A stretch of DNA of 64,000 bases from Paenibacillus_G sp049942825. GTDB taxonomy: Bacteria > Bacillota > Bacilli > Paenibacillales > NBRC-103111. The translations under genes were made by a program, and so were the position numbers. The stretch is from positions 744,001-808,000 of the forward strand of contig NZ_CP187970.1 in the NCBI RefSeq assembly GCF_049942825.1. Direction: 5' to 3'. Positions 35,472 through 43,813 of the stretch are shown here, one piece after another (the stretch's first letter is position 1; each line of letters opens with the position of its first letter). The notes under the pieces were generated by a model that searched no databases, was not told the origin of the DNA, and worked only from the letters and a program-made list of their open reading frames with translations.

Positions 35472-35826
35472 CGGAGGCTTCTCAGGATACCGTTTTCTTT
35501 TAATTGCGGAGCCGATTTGTGCAGGATCCCCCAAGCGGTATACAGAAAGTTTTTTCCAGCCCTGGCTTATAAAATGATTGAAAATCGATGAAAATAAGAC
35601 GTAAAAAGCTGGATGCCGGAGCGTCCGAGGGGAATATCGGCTATTTTTGCGTGAATTGCCTCGGTATTGAGGGCAGGAAGGTCCCTGAAGCTTTTGACAA
35701 ATGCATGCAAAGAGAGGAAAATCATATTCGGCGACCCTCGCAATGGGGGAATCCCTATCGAAATGGATGTAAAGGCGCTATCAAAAAAAGACATAAGGGG
35801 TACATACAAAAAAAGGGGGATGTTGC
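35472..35826. other. Intergenic region before the GT2 gene
   Basis: 355 nt. It holds a candidate promoter, TTGACA (35694-35699) with GAAAAT (35717-35722) 17 nt on, and an upstream stem CCGAGG (35625-35630)/CCTCGG (35659-35664). A c-di-AMP or c-di-GMP riboswitch was looked for and not found. No gene is seen. Confidence 0.4.
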
Positions 35827-37062
35827 ATGTTAGACAGTTTACTGTTAGGCCTGCAGATTGTGCTGGCTTGCATCGGGGCCTACCAGCTGGTTCTGACGTT
35901 TTTCGGCTGGTATCGCCGCAGAAACCGGGCCGAACACGCTCCGCAAAAGTCGTTTGCCGTATTGGTCGCCGCTCATAACGAAGAGCAGGTGGTCGGAGCG
36001 CTGATTGAGAATCTCAAGAATCTCGACTATCCAAAAGAGCTTTATGATATATTCGTCATCTGCGACAATTGCTCGGACCAGACGGCGCAGATCGCAAGAG
36101 ATGCCGGCGTGCATGCCTGCGAACGCCACAATCCGCAGCTGCGGGGCAAAGGCTTTGCCATCGAGTGGATGCTGAAGGAGCTTTGGAAAATGCCCCGGCA
36201 GTATGACGCCGTGGTTATGTTCGATGCCGACAACCTGGTCAATCCGGACTATCTGAGACACATGAACAATGACCTGTGCAACGGTTCGCAGGTTATCCAG
36301 GCTTATCTCGATACGAAGAATCCGCACGATTCCTGGATTACGGCCGCTTACGCGATCACGTATTGGTACTGCAACCGCCTGTGGCAGCTGCCTCGTACGA
36401 ACCTCGGCCTCGCCAACTATCTCGGCGGGACGGGCATGTGCTTCGAGACCAACCTCCTGAAGGAAATCGGCTGGGGGGCCACAAGCCTGGTTGAGGACTT
36501 GGAGTTCACCATGCGCTGCGTAATGCGGGGCATTAATCCGACCTTCAATTACGATGCGAAGGTGTACGACGAGAAGCCGCTGACCTTCAAGGCTTCCGCG
36601 CGCCAGCGCCTTCGCTGGATGCAGGGTCACTTCGATGTCGCCAGACGCTACTTCTTCCCGCTGTTCTGGAGAGGGATCAAGGAAGGCAGCTGGGCGAAGA
36701 TCGATACGGCCGTCTATGCGCTGAACGTTTACAACCTGTTCATTGGTTCGATCGTTACGGTCATTCTCTGGATCAATGCGGTGCTTCCGAATGTGGAGAA
36801 GTTTCCGTCTTTGTACGAGATGGCGCCTTATGCGTTCGGTATATTCTCCGTTCTTACGTATGCTCAGTTCGTGGTCGCGCTGGTTCTTGAGAAGGCGCCG
36901 CTCAAAACTTACAAGTACCTGTTCGCGTTCCCGGTATATCTGCTGTCCTGGTGGCCGATTACGTTCTACGCTTTCTTCACCCAGAACAACAAGCAGTGGA
37001 GCCATACCGAGCATACCCGTGTCATCCGTCTGGAAGACATGCAGAGCAAGCAGGCTTCATAA
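35827..37062 (+). CDS. Membrane glycosyltransferase family 2 (processive type)
   Basis: A 411-residue inverting GT-A glycosyltransferase. Residues 5-27 form one membrane helix; the catalytic domain has VLVAAHNEEQ at 45-54, DAD at 133-135, VEDLEF near 222-227 and QRLRW at 260-264, the four cellulose-synthase-type signatures. Further membrane helices follow at about 298-320, 332-352 and 365-385. This layout is shared by hyaluronan, chitin and poly-GlcNAc synthase-like enzymes. AAAGGGGGA lies 5-7 nt before the ATG. It follows the GT4 gene. A polymer or a lipid-linked sugar is the product; which one is unknown. Confidence 0.9.
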   Translation: MLDSLLLGLQIVLACIGAYQLVLTFFGWYRRRNRAEHAPQKSFAVLVAAHNEEQVVGALIENLKNLDYPKELYDIFVICDNCSDQTAQIARDAGVHACERHNPQLRGKGFAIEWMLKELWKMPRQYDAVVMFDADNLVNPDYLRHMNNDLCNGSQVIQAYLDTKNPHDSWITAAYAITYWYCNRLWQLPRTNLGLANYLGGTGMCFETNLLKEIGWGATSLVEDLEFTMRCVMRGINPTFNYDAKVYDEKPLTFKASARQRLRWMQGHFDVARRYFFPLFWRGIKEGSWAKIDTAVYALNVYNLFIGSIVTVILWINAVLPNVEKFPSLYEMAPYAFGIFSVLTYAQFVVALVLEKAPLKTYKYLFAFPVYLLSWWPITFYAFFTQNNKQWSHTEHTRVIRLEDMQSKQAS

Positions 37063-37068
37063 TTTAGG

Positions 37069-37098
37069 TTGACATCTATTAGGCCATTGTGATATATT
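37069..37098 (+). promoter_or_regulatory. Sigma-A promoter of infC-rpmI-rplT
   Basis: TTGACA (37069-37074) and TATATT (37093-37098) are separated by 18 nt. Transcription should begin near 37105. Confidence 0.8.
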
Positions 37099-37104
37099 AC
37101 TTTG

Positions 37105-37260
37105 GTGCGAAAGAAGAAGCGCCCGCTTCTCACCTGTCCGACCCCGGTTGGCTGGTTATGTTAGAGTGACCTTGAACAGTCTGTCCGATCTTTTTATGCC
37201 GGGCAGCGATCACTTGAAACCAAACCGACGTGGGCGTACCAAGCGCCCGCGTCTTTTTTT
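37105..37260 (+). promoter_or_regulatory. infC leader with L20-type transcription attenuator
   Basis: An intrinsic terminator (37227-37236 with 37244-37253, then TTTTTTT) stands between the promoter and infC. Its 3' strand contains the decamer AAGCGCCCGC (37241-37250), and the same decamer occurs early in the leader at 37117-37126. The first copy can pair with the terminator's 5' arm (GGGCG), giving an antiterminator. This is the arrangement of the B. subtilis infC leader, where ribosomal protein L20 binds and lowers operon expression. The pairing is read by eye. Confidence 0.75.
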
Positions 37261-37286
37261 ATAATCCCTTTTGGAGGTGGCAGGTT

Positions 37287-37802
37287 ATCAGTACAGAGCA
37301 CATGATTAACGAAGAAATTCGGGCGAGAGAAGTTCGTATGATTGGTGCGGACGGAGAGCAGCTGGGCATCATGCCGATTCGCGAAGCGCTGCAGATGGCG
37401 CAGGACTTGAATCTGGACCTGGTGAACGTGGCTCCTACGGCTAAACCACCGGTATGCCGGGTGATGGACTACGGGAAGTTCCGCTATGAAACGCAGAAGA
37501 AAGAGAAGGAAGCCCGTAAGAACCAGAAGATCGTCGACCTGAAGGAAATCCGTCTAAGTGCAACGATCGATGAGCACGACTTCCAGACGAAGCTGCGCAA
37601 CGTCGAGAAATTCCTGAGCGATGGTGACAAGGTCAAGCTGTCGGTCCGCTTCCGCGGCCGCGAGATTGCCCATGCATCCATCGGACAGAAGGTTCTTGAG
37701 CGTATGGCTGCCACTGTGGAAGAACTCTGCGTAGTAGAGCGCAGACCGAAGCTCGAAGGACGCAGCATGATCATGATTCTGGCTCCGAAGCAGCAGCAGT
37801 AG
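37287..37802 (+). CDS. infC: Translation initiation factor IF-3, probable AUC start
   Basis: IF-3 binds the 30S subunit and enforces correct start-codon selection. 171 residues from the chosen start. GGAGG at 37273-37277 is 9 nt before ATC at 37287, while the first ATG (37302) is 24 nt away and would begin at INEEIRAREVRMIG; the ATC is therefore preferred. Non-canonical starts (AUU, AUC) are typical of infC and allow IF-3 to limit its own translation. The N-domain has REVRMIGADGEQLG, the linker is basic (KKEKEARKNQK), and the C-domain ends with the usual RSMIMILAPKQQQ. It is the first gene of the infC-rpmI-rplT operon. Confidence 0.93.
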   Translation: MSTEHMINEEIRAREVRMIGADGEQLGIMPIREALQMAQDLNLDLVNVAPTAKPPVCRVMDYGKFRYETQKKEKEARKNQKIVDLKEIRLSATIDEHDFQTKLRNVEKFLSDGDKVKLSVRFRGREIAHASIGQKVLERMAATVEELCVVERRPKLEGRSMIMILAPKQQQ

Positions 37803-37834
37803 CATTTTACTTATTCTTTAAGGAGGAACACCCC

Positions 37835-38032
37835 ATGCCTAAGATGAAGACTCACAGCAGCTTGAAAGACCGTTTCAAAATTACCGGTACCGGTAAAGTA
37901 AAACGCTATAAAGCGTACAAAAACCACCTGCTGTCCGGCAAGTCCGCCCGTCAAAAGCGTGTACTGGGTACAAACCCGGTTATGGCTCCCGGCGATGTAA
38001 GACGCCTGAAGCAGCAGCTCGGCAATATCTAA
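37835..38032 (+). CDS. rpmI: 50S ribosomal protein L35
   Basis: A 65-residue basic protein of the large subunit. MPKMKTHSSLKDRFKITGTG and KNHLLSGKSARQKR are the L35 signatures. AAGGAGG lies 8 nt before the ATG. Second gene of the operon, 32 nt after infC. Confidence 0.97.
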   Translation: MPKMKTHSSLKDRFKITGTGKVKRYKAYKNHLLSGKSARQKRVLGTNPVMAPGDVRRLKQQLGNI

Positions 38033-38093
38033 TTCATATCCGCTTTACGTTTGCACGTTTTAGATACTTAGACCACTTTGGAGGTAGAATTTC

Positions 38094-38453
38094 ATGGCAA
38101 GAGTGAAAGGCGGTTTCATCCGCACGCGTCGTCGCAAGAAGATCCTGAAACTTGCAAAAGGTTACTTCGGTTCCAAACATAGATTATTTAAAACAGCTAA
38201 AGAACAGGTTATGAAATCCCTGGTCTACGCATACCGTGACCGCCGTCAGAACAAGCGTGACTTCCGCAGACTGTGGATCGTGCGGATCAATGCCGCTGCC
38301 CGTCAGAATGGCCTGTCCTACAGCAAGCTGATGCACGGCCTGAAGCTGGCTGAAGTACAAGTAAACCGCAAGATGCTCGCTGACCTCGCAGTTAACGACA
38401 TCACAGCGTTCAACTCCCTCGCTGATACGGCGAAGCAAAAGCTGAACGCCTAA
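38094..38453 (+). CDS. rplT: 50S ribosomal protein L20
   Basis: A 119-residue protein needed for early 50S assembly; it also binds its own leader mRNA in Bacillus and represses the operon. The basic N-terminal tail MARVKGGFIRTRRRKKIL and the C-terminal globular domain with NRKMLADLAVND are typical. GGAGGTAG lies before the ATG. It is last in the infC-rpmI-rplT operon and presumably targets the leader at 37105-37260. Confidence 0.98.
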   Translation: MARVKGGFIRTRRRKKILKLAKGYFGSKHRLFKTAKEQVMKSLVYAYRDRRQNKRDFRRLWIVRINAAARQNGLSYSKLMHGLKLAEVQVNRKMLADLAVNDITAFNSLADTAKQKLNA

Positions 38454-38466
38454 ATCTTGCGTCAGC

Positions 38467-38518
38467 AAAATCCCCCGCAGAGGTGCTCCTGAGAGTGCCT
38501 GCTGCGGGGGATTTTTTG
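38467..38518 (+). terminator. Terminator of the infC operon
   Basis: AAAATCCCCCGCAG (38467-38480) pairs with CTGCGGGGGATTTT (38502-38515), then continues as T. The remaining sequence to 38698 shows no gene. Confidence 0.9.
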
Positions 38519-38698
38519 CGTTCATGCAGGGAAGGGGAAGGAGAGCCATATGTACGGCCGGCGAAAGGGCGCCGGGGATGAGCGCATGGCTGAGCCGGAA
38601 GAAACGGCAAAAAGCCCCTGCCGGCACTGGCCGAACCGGACTCTAAGGTTCCGTTCAGCCAATGCGGGAAGGGGGGGCAAATGCACTTATGTAAGCCG

Positions 38699-39811
38699 CT
38701 AAGATTCCGGGGTGACGGTAAACTGGGCCTCAGGCACCCAGCTGTGGCGGTAGAAGTCCCGGCCTTTGATCTGAACGCGGTCGGGATACACCTCCACATA
38801 GAGCCCTTCGCTTTCTTCGGGGCCGTTCATCTGGTCGCCGCCGCCCGGTTTTTCTCTCCAGGTCTCAATGACGGCGGACGAATTCACCATCGTGAACTTG
38901 TCCTGCACGAGGGTCTGCGGATGCTTGAGCTCCCAGTGGGTATGGCCGGAGAACAGAATAACCTGCGGATACTTCGAGAGGATCTTCTTCAGCTCTTCAT
39001 GCTGGATGACGGCGCGGCTGTTCGTGCAGCAGAAATGGGTCCCCGATACGGTGTAAGGCAGGGGCTGATGCAGGAAGACGAAGATCGGTTTGCCGGGCTC
39101 CGAGACCTTCAGGGTGCTCTTCAGCCAGTTGAGCTGCGTATCAGACAAGTAGGCGTCTTCCCCGTTGTTTGGGTCGGACTGGCGGTACCGCTCCGAGCCC
39201 AGGAAGATGAATTGATAGCCGTTAAAGACCTGACTTGTGTATAGCTGCTCCCGGCCCGCAAACGTCAGGAAGCGAGAGATCGAAGCCTGCTCGGTCTCGC
39301 CGTTCGGAAACGTGTTTCCGTTCCACTCCCGTTTACCGTCATACCAAGCCTTGAAGAACTCGTGATTGCCGATCGAGGTGAAGATGGTATCCGGGTGCGG
39401 GTTGTCCTGCAGCAGGTCCTGGAGCTTCACGTAATCTTCCGTCATGCCTTCGGTCAGGTCGCCGTTCAGGACCAGGGCGGCCGTGTCCGGATTGATCGCT
39501 TCGATATCGTTCAGCGCCTGGCTCAGCTTTCGGTGGGAGATCTTGTTCCACGCTTGGACATGGACGTCGCTGAGTACGGCGAACGTAAAGGACGGCTCCG
39601 CTTGAGGGATGGGAGGCGCAGGCACACCCGGTTTATCGGCGGAAGCCGAGAGGGTCTGAACAAAGCGGGAGTCCGGCTTCGGATTCCCGGCCCCGCTGCC
39701 GGCCTGAGCAAGCAAGCCCGGTGTATGCAAAAGAGGAGCGGCTGCAGAGGAGGCGATGAGGGCGGGCAGCAGGGATAGGGAGAACAAGGTGTTTTTAAAG
39801 AAACGTCGCAA
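38699..39811 (-). CDS. Secreted metallophosphoesterase (copy 1 of a tandem pair)
   Basis: A 370-residue exported calcineurin-like phosphoesterase. The start is TTG at 39811 with AAGGAG 10 nt upstream. An N-terminal signal of about 25 residues is followed by a Pro-rich linker. The two-metal site is complete: DVHVQ, GDLTEG, GNHEF, a mid His in FLHQPLPY and GHTHWE. A conserved GTHFCC...RAV segment is shared with the adjacent paralog, and the Cys pair may form a disulfide outside the cell. The substrate (phosphodiester, nucleotide, teichoic acid or phospholipid head) is not known. It is transcribed separately or after copy 2. Confidence 0.87.
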   Translation of the reverse strand: MRRFFKNTLFSLSLLPALIASSAAAPLLHTPGLLAQAGSGAGNPKPDSRFVQTLSASADKPGVPAPPIPQAEPSFTFAVLSDVHVQAWNKISHRKLSQALNDIEAINPDTAALVLNGDLTEGMTEDYVKLQDLLQDNPHPDTIFTSIGNHEFFKAWYDGKREWNGNTFPNGETEQASISRFLTFAGREQLYTSQVFNGYQFIFLGSERYRQSDPNNGEDAYLSDTQLNWLKSTLKVSEPGKPIFVFLHQPLPYTVSGTHFCCTNSRAVIQHEELKKILSKYPQVILFSGHTHWELKHPQTLVQDKFTMVNSSAVIETWREKPGGGDQMNGPEESEGLYVEVYPDRVQIKGRDFYRHSWVPEAQFTVTPES

Positions 39812-39968
39812 TGGGAAATCACTCCTTCTGTTGATGTTAGGATGCTTCTATCCAATAACCTTTAATCTCGGGGTAAGAATCATCCTTCAGAGAGGCCGGG
39901 CTTCAAAAAGCGGCCGATCAATAGGTCACTCTATGGTCATCGGACGGCAGCCGGAACAGGACATAGAG

Positions 39969-39999
39969 AGAGCCGAAGGGCTCCGGCTCCTTCGGCTCT
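39969..39999 (-). terminator. Hairpin between the two phosphoesterase genes
   Basis: AGAGCCGAAGG (39969-39979) pairs perfectly with CCTTCGGCTCT (39989-39999). Lies just after copy 2 on the minus strand; the T tract is poor. Confidence 0.55.
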
Positions 40000-40025
40000 G
40001 CCATGACAATCCACCTGTGCCTGCA

Positions 40026-41198
40026 CTACTTCCTCACAGGAATCGAGAAGTTCGCTTCGGGAATCCAACGGTGGCGGTAGAAGTCGCGTCCCTTGATGGT
40101 CACGCGGTCCTTGTACACTTCGACGTACAGGCCTTCGCTCTCCTCCGGGGCGGTCAGCATCTCGCCTCCGCTGCCGTTGTCGGTCCAAGGCTGTACGACC
40201 GAGGAAGAGTTCACCATCGTGAAGCCCTCCTGCACGAGTGTGCCGGGGAGCTTCAGCTCCCAGTGGCTGTGGCCGGAGAAAAAGACGACCTGCGGATAGT
40301 CGGAGAGGATCGCCTTAAGTTCTTCGTGCTGCACAACGGCCCGATTATTCACGCAGCAGAAGTGCGTGCCGGCGACGGTGTAAGGCAGCGGCTGATGCAG
40401 GAAGACGAAGATCGGCTTATCGGACGAGGCCCCCTTGCGCAGCGTCTTCTTGAGCCAGTCGAGCTGTGCGCTGGAGAGGTAGGCGTCTTCGAGGTTGGCC
40501 GGGTCGGATTGGCGGTATTGTTCGGAGCCGAGGAAAATAAAGTGATAACCTTTGACCATTTGGTCATAATACACTTTGTTCTTCCGCTCGGTCAAATCCA
40601 GGAAGCGGGCGATAGAAGCCGCCTCCGTTTCGCCGTTCGGGAACGCGGCCGGATTCCAGTAGCCGTCTGTATTGAACCACGCTTTATAGAACTCGTGATT
40701 GCCAATCGTATAGAAGACGCTCCGCGGATGGGGCAGTTGGCCCATCAGATCCTGAAGCTTGGTGTAATCAGCCGGCATGCCGTTCGTCAGATCGCCGTTA
40801 ATGACGAGCGCATCGGACGACGGGTTCACCGCATGCAGATCCCGCAGCGCCTGGGTGAATTTCTGGTGCGACTCGGCGTGCCAGGATTGGATATGAATAT
40901 CGCTGATAACCGGGAACGTGAGCTTCGGCCTCTCGCCCGACGCACCGGTACCGTCAGGTGAGGTTCCGTTCTTCTTGCCGGAGGGCGCTGCCGCCGGCTC
41001 TTTGCCGCCGGAGGGGTTGTTCTTAGGCAGGCGGGAAGCATCACGGGAGGGTTCTGCGGCGCCGGGGTTCTCGAGAGCTTTGCTGCCGCCGGCAGGGCCG
41101 GAGTTCGGCTGGGAAGCCAGCGGAGCAGCGGAGGCTGAGGCGAGGACACCGCCCAGCAGGACGGCGGTCATTGCGGCGGACAGGAACATTTTGCGCAC
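40026..41198 (-). CDS. Secreted metallophosphoesterase (copy 2 of a tandem pair)
   Basis: A 390-residue paralog of the neighbouring gene with the same metal-ligand order (ISDIHIQ, NGDLTNG, GNHEF, FLHQPLPY, GHSHWE) and the same GTHFCC segment and C-terminal RDFYRHRW...PEA. The start GTG at 41198 is favoured because AAGGAG lies 11 nt upstream; a GTG at 41210 is too close to it. The signal peptide (MRKMFLSAAMTAVLLGG) is followed by a longer Pro/Gly/Ala linker than in copy 1. The two genes clearly arose by duplication, so their roles probably diverged in regulation or substrate. Confidence 0.86.
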   Translation of the reverse strand: MRKMFLSAAMTAVLLGGVLASASAAPLASQPNSGPAGGSKALENPGAAEPSRDASRLPKNNPSGGKEPAAAPSGKKNGTSPDGTGASGERPKLTFPVISDIHIQSWHAESHQKFTQALRDLHAVNPSSDALVINGDLTNGMPADYTKLQDLMGQLPHPRSVFYTIGNHEFYKAWFNTDGYWNPAAFPNGETEAASIARFLDLTERKNKVYYDQMVKGYHFIFLGSEQYRQSDPANLEDAYLSSAQLDWLKKTLRKGASSDKPIFVFLHQPLPYTVAGTHFCCVNNRAVVQHEELKAILSDYPQVVFFSGHSHWELKLPGTLVQEGFTMVNSSSVVQPWTDNGSGGEMLTAPEESEGLYVEVYKDRVTIKGRDFYRHRWIPEANFSIPVRK

Positions 41199-41568
41199 GA
41201 TGGGTCTCACTCCTTGGATTCTTCTAGTCCTTCTGTGAACTTAGGGTTCCAGCTCTACCTTAACGGTTCATTGTCATAAGAAGGTTAAGGCGGGGAGAAG
41301 GTTTTGTGAAGGAACGGCGGGTGTCCATATGCGCTTAACGCAAGCCGACAGGGTGCGACAGCCCATCTGCCGGACAGGACTGGCTGAATGTTCTTCTGAA
41401 CCGCGGCGAGTGTTCATGGGGAAGAAAGGTGCCATAAGGTCAGGCAGTGCTTTCCAACCGGATGCGATGTGTCGCTATCCGAAGGCTTCGGCCTGCAAAT
41501 TGCCGCCAGGGATGCCCTGCAGACTGCAGAATGAAGCCAGGTGATCTTAGGAAGAGCCAGATTGACCC
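41199..41568. other. Intergenic region before the ilv leader, no gene seen
   Basis: 370 nt. CCTTAAC (41258-41264) and GTTAAGG (41284-41290) form an inverted repeat about 60 nt upstream of the phosphoesterase start; on the minus strand it reads TTAACC-N5-ATGACA, weakly like tandem PhoP boxes. Confidence 0.35.
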
Positions 41569-41597
41569 TTGACTAAACGGGGGATAGGGCATATAAT
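41569..41597 (+). promoter_or_regulatory. Sigma-A promoter of the ilv-leu operon
   Basis: TTGACT (41569-41574) and TATAAT (41592-41597) are exactly 17 nt apart, upstream of the T-box leader. Confidence 0.9.
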
Positions 41598-41619
41598 TAG
41601 CAAAAAGTACAACAGTACT

Positions 41620-42024
41620 AACGGCTATGAAGAGGACGAAGTGATAAGGGCTCTTATGCTCAGAGAGCAATTGGAGATGCTGAAACCAATGCCATAACCC
41701 CTAATCTACGAGCTCACCTCGGAGCTGTTTTCCTGAAAAGTACTCGTTTTTTTAAAGGCGGGCTTTACCGCTGGAAAGCGATGTAGTTATTAGGGAGAAT
41801 CGGAAGGGCACACGTTACCGTGCCGAAGGTTCCTTGAAGCGTTCTTTGCGCTGCTGCTTCTATCGTGCTAGCCGATAGCTGACGCCCTGCCATGAACGGT
41901 CTTTGAGACCTGCTAAGGTTATTTGCCGAAAGGCATTTAACAAACTTTGGGTGGTACCACGGAAGATCAACCCCTTTCGTCCCTTCAAATGCACAGGCTG
42001 CATTTGGGACGAAAGGGGTTTTTT
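41620..42024 (+). promoter_or_regulatory. T-box riboswitch, leucine specifier, ilv-leu operon
   Basis: The T-box core TTTGGGTGGTACCACGG is at 41946-41962 and precedes an intrinsic terminator (AACCCCTTTCGTCCC at 41969-41983 with 42006-42020, then T). Stem I is closed by AACGGCT (from 41620) with AGCTGTT, and the AGAGAGC, GATGCTG and GAGG/CCTC elements are visible. The specifier loop reads GAG-CTC-A, so the codon is CTC (41713-41715), leucine. Uncharged tRNA-Leu would therefore favour antitermination, as in the B. subtilis ilv-leu operon. The assignment of the specifier is by hand alignment. Confidence 0.92.
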
Positions 42025-42070
42025 GATGCCTATTTGTCGGACTGTCGGATTATCGAGAGGAGGCCATAAG

Positions 42071-43813
42071 ATGATCGTTCAAACAACACAGAAGTCAAAG
42101 GAGCAGCTGCGCGAAGAGCTGCTGAAACCAGATGTCATTACCGGATCCGAAGCGCTCCTGAGGAGCCTGCTGCTGGAGGACGTGGACTGCGTCTTCGGCT
42201 ATCCGGGCGGTGCGGTATTATATATTTACGATGCGATGCACGGCAATCCGGATTTCAACCACCTGCTGACAAGACATGAGCAGGGTGCGATTCACGCGGC
42301 GGACGGCTATGCCCGTTCCACCGGGAAGGTAGGTGTCTGTATCGCCACCTCCGGACCGGGTGCGACGAACCTGGTCACGGGGATTGCGACAGCGTACATG
42401 GATTCGGTTCCGCTTGTCGTTATTACGGGCAACGTGGCGACAAGCGTGATCGGAACGGACGCTTTCCAGGAAGCGGACATTACGGGCATCACGATGCCGA
42501 TCACGAAGCACAGCTACCTGGTCCGCGATGTAAGGGACCTGCCGCGCATCATCAAGGAGGCGTTCCATATCGCCTCGACAGGACGCAAAGGGCCGGTGCT
42601 TATCGATATTCCGAAGGACGTATCTAACGACACTTCCCCGTTCTACTATCCGGAGAAGGTCGAGATCCGCGGCTACAACCCGACGGTGCAGCCGAACCGC
42701 CTTCAGGTGGACCGGATGCTCGAGGCCATCGCGGAAGCGGAGCGCCCAGTCATCCTGGCCGGCGGCGGTGTCGTCTACTCCGGCGCGGCGGAAGAGCTGA
42801 TCAAGTTCGTGGAAGCCACGCGGATTCCGGTCACGACGACGCTGCTCGGACTCGGCGGCTTCCCGAGTGCGCATGAGCTGTGGCTCGGCATGCCGGGGAT
42901 GCACGGGACGCATACAGCGAACCATGCGCTGCAGAACTGCGACCTGCTCATCGGTATCGGGGCCCGGTTCGACGACCGGGTGACGATGAAGGTGAACGGT
43001 TTTGCCCCGAAAGCCAAGAAGATCGTGCACATCGACGTGGATCCGGCGGAGATCGGCAAGATCGTCGAGACGGCGATCCCTGTAGTCGGGGACGTCAAGG
43101 CGGTTCTTGAGCTGGCCAATCAGAAAGTAAAGGCCGGCGACACCTCCGCGTGGGTCGATTGGGTGAAGGAGAACAAAGCCAAGTACCCTCTGCGCTACAA
43201 GGACTCTGATACGGAGCTGAAGCCGCAGTACGTTATCGAGATGCTGCATGAGACGACGAATGGCGAGGCGATCGTCACGACGGACGTAGGCCAGCATCAG
43301 ATGTGGTCGGCACAATACTACAAGTTCAACAAGCCGCGCTCCTGGATCACCTCCGGCGGCCTCGGCACGATGGGCTTCGGCTTCCCTTCGGCGATCGGCG
43401 CGCAGGTGGCCAACCCGGACCGTCTCGTCATCTCGATCAACGGTGACGGCGGCATGCAGATGTGCTCCCAGGAGCTCGCGATCTGCGCCATCAACAAGAT
43501 TCCGGTGAAGATCGTCGTTATCAACAACCAGGTGCTCGGTATGGTCCGCCAGTGGCAGGAGATCATCTACGACAACCGCTACAGCCACATCGACCTCGCG
43601 GGCTCCCCGGACTTCGTCAAGCTGGCTGAGGCCTACGGCGTGAAGGGTCTGCGCGCAACGAACAAAGAGGAAGCACGCACCGCATGGAAGGAAGCGCTGG
43701 ATACCCCAGGTCCGGTACTCGTCGAATTCGTCGTCCGCAAGCACGAGAATGTGTTCCCGATGGTTACACAGGGCTCGACGATAGACCAAATGATAATGGG
43801 GGATTCGGAATGA
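42071..43813 (+). CDS. ilvB: Acetolactate synthase large subunit
   Basis: Catalyses the first common step of valine, leucine and isoleucine synthesis with TPP, FAD and Mg2+. 580 residues from ATG 42071, which has GAGAGGAGG 7-10 nt upstream; the longer frame from 41903 overlaps the T-box and is not used. N-terminal VFGYPGGAVLYIYDA, the catalytic Glu in RHEQGAIHAADGYAR, and the TPP motif NGDGG-x20-NN in the C-terminal third are present. Its stop overlaps ilvN by 4 nt (ATGA). Confidence 0.97.
   Translation: MIVQTTQKSKEQLREELLKPDVITGSEALLRSLLLEDVDCVFGYPGGAVLYIYDAMHGNPDFNHLLTRHEQGAIHAADGYARSTGKVGVCIATSGPGATNLVTGIATAYMDSVPLVVITGNVATSVIGTDAFQEADITGITMPITKHSYLVRDVRDLPRIIKEAFHIASTGRKGPVLIDIPKDVSNDTSPFYYPEKVEIRGYNPTVQPNRLQVDRMLEAIAEAERPVILAGGGVVYSGAAEELIKFVEATRIPVTTTLLGLGGFPSAHELWLGMPGMHGTHTANHALQNCDLLIGIGARFDDRVTMKVNGFAPKAKKIVHIDVDPAEIGKIVETAIPVVGDVKAVLELANQKVKAGDTSAWVDWVKENKAKYPLRYKDSDTELKPQYVIEMLHETTNGEAIVTTDVGQHQMWSAQYYKFNKPRSWITSGGLGTMGFGFPSAIGAQVANPDRLVISINGDGGMQMCSQELAICAINKIPVKIVVINNQVLGMVRQWQEIIYDNRYSHIDLAGSPDFVKLAEAYGVKGLRATNKEEARTAWKEALDTPGPVLVEFVVRKHENVFPMVTQGSTIDQMIMGDSE

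Noticed and set aside
35472..35826. c-di-AMP riboswitch or small gene before the GT2 gene
   Set aside because: No conserved ydaO elements and no open frame with a suitable start were recognised.
42218..43789. 523-residue minus-strand frame with many His, Asp and Arg
   Set aside because: Antisense shadow of ilvB.
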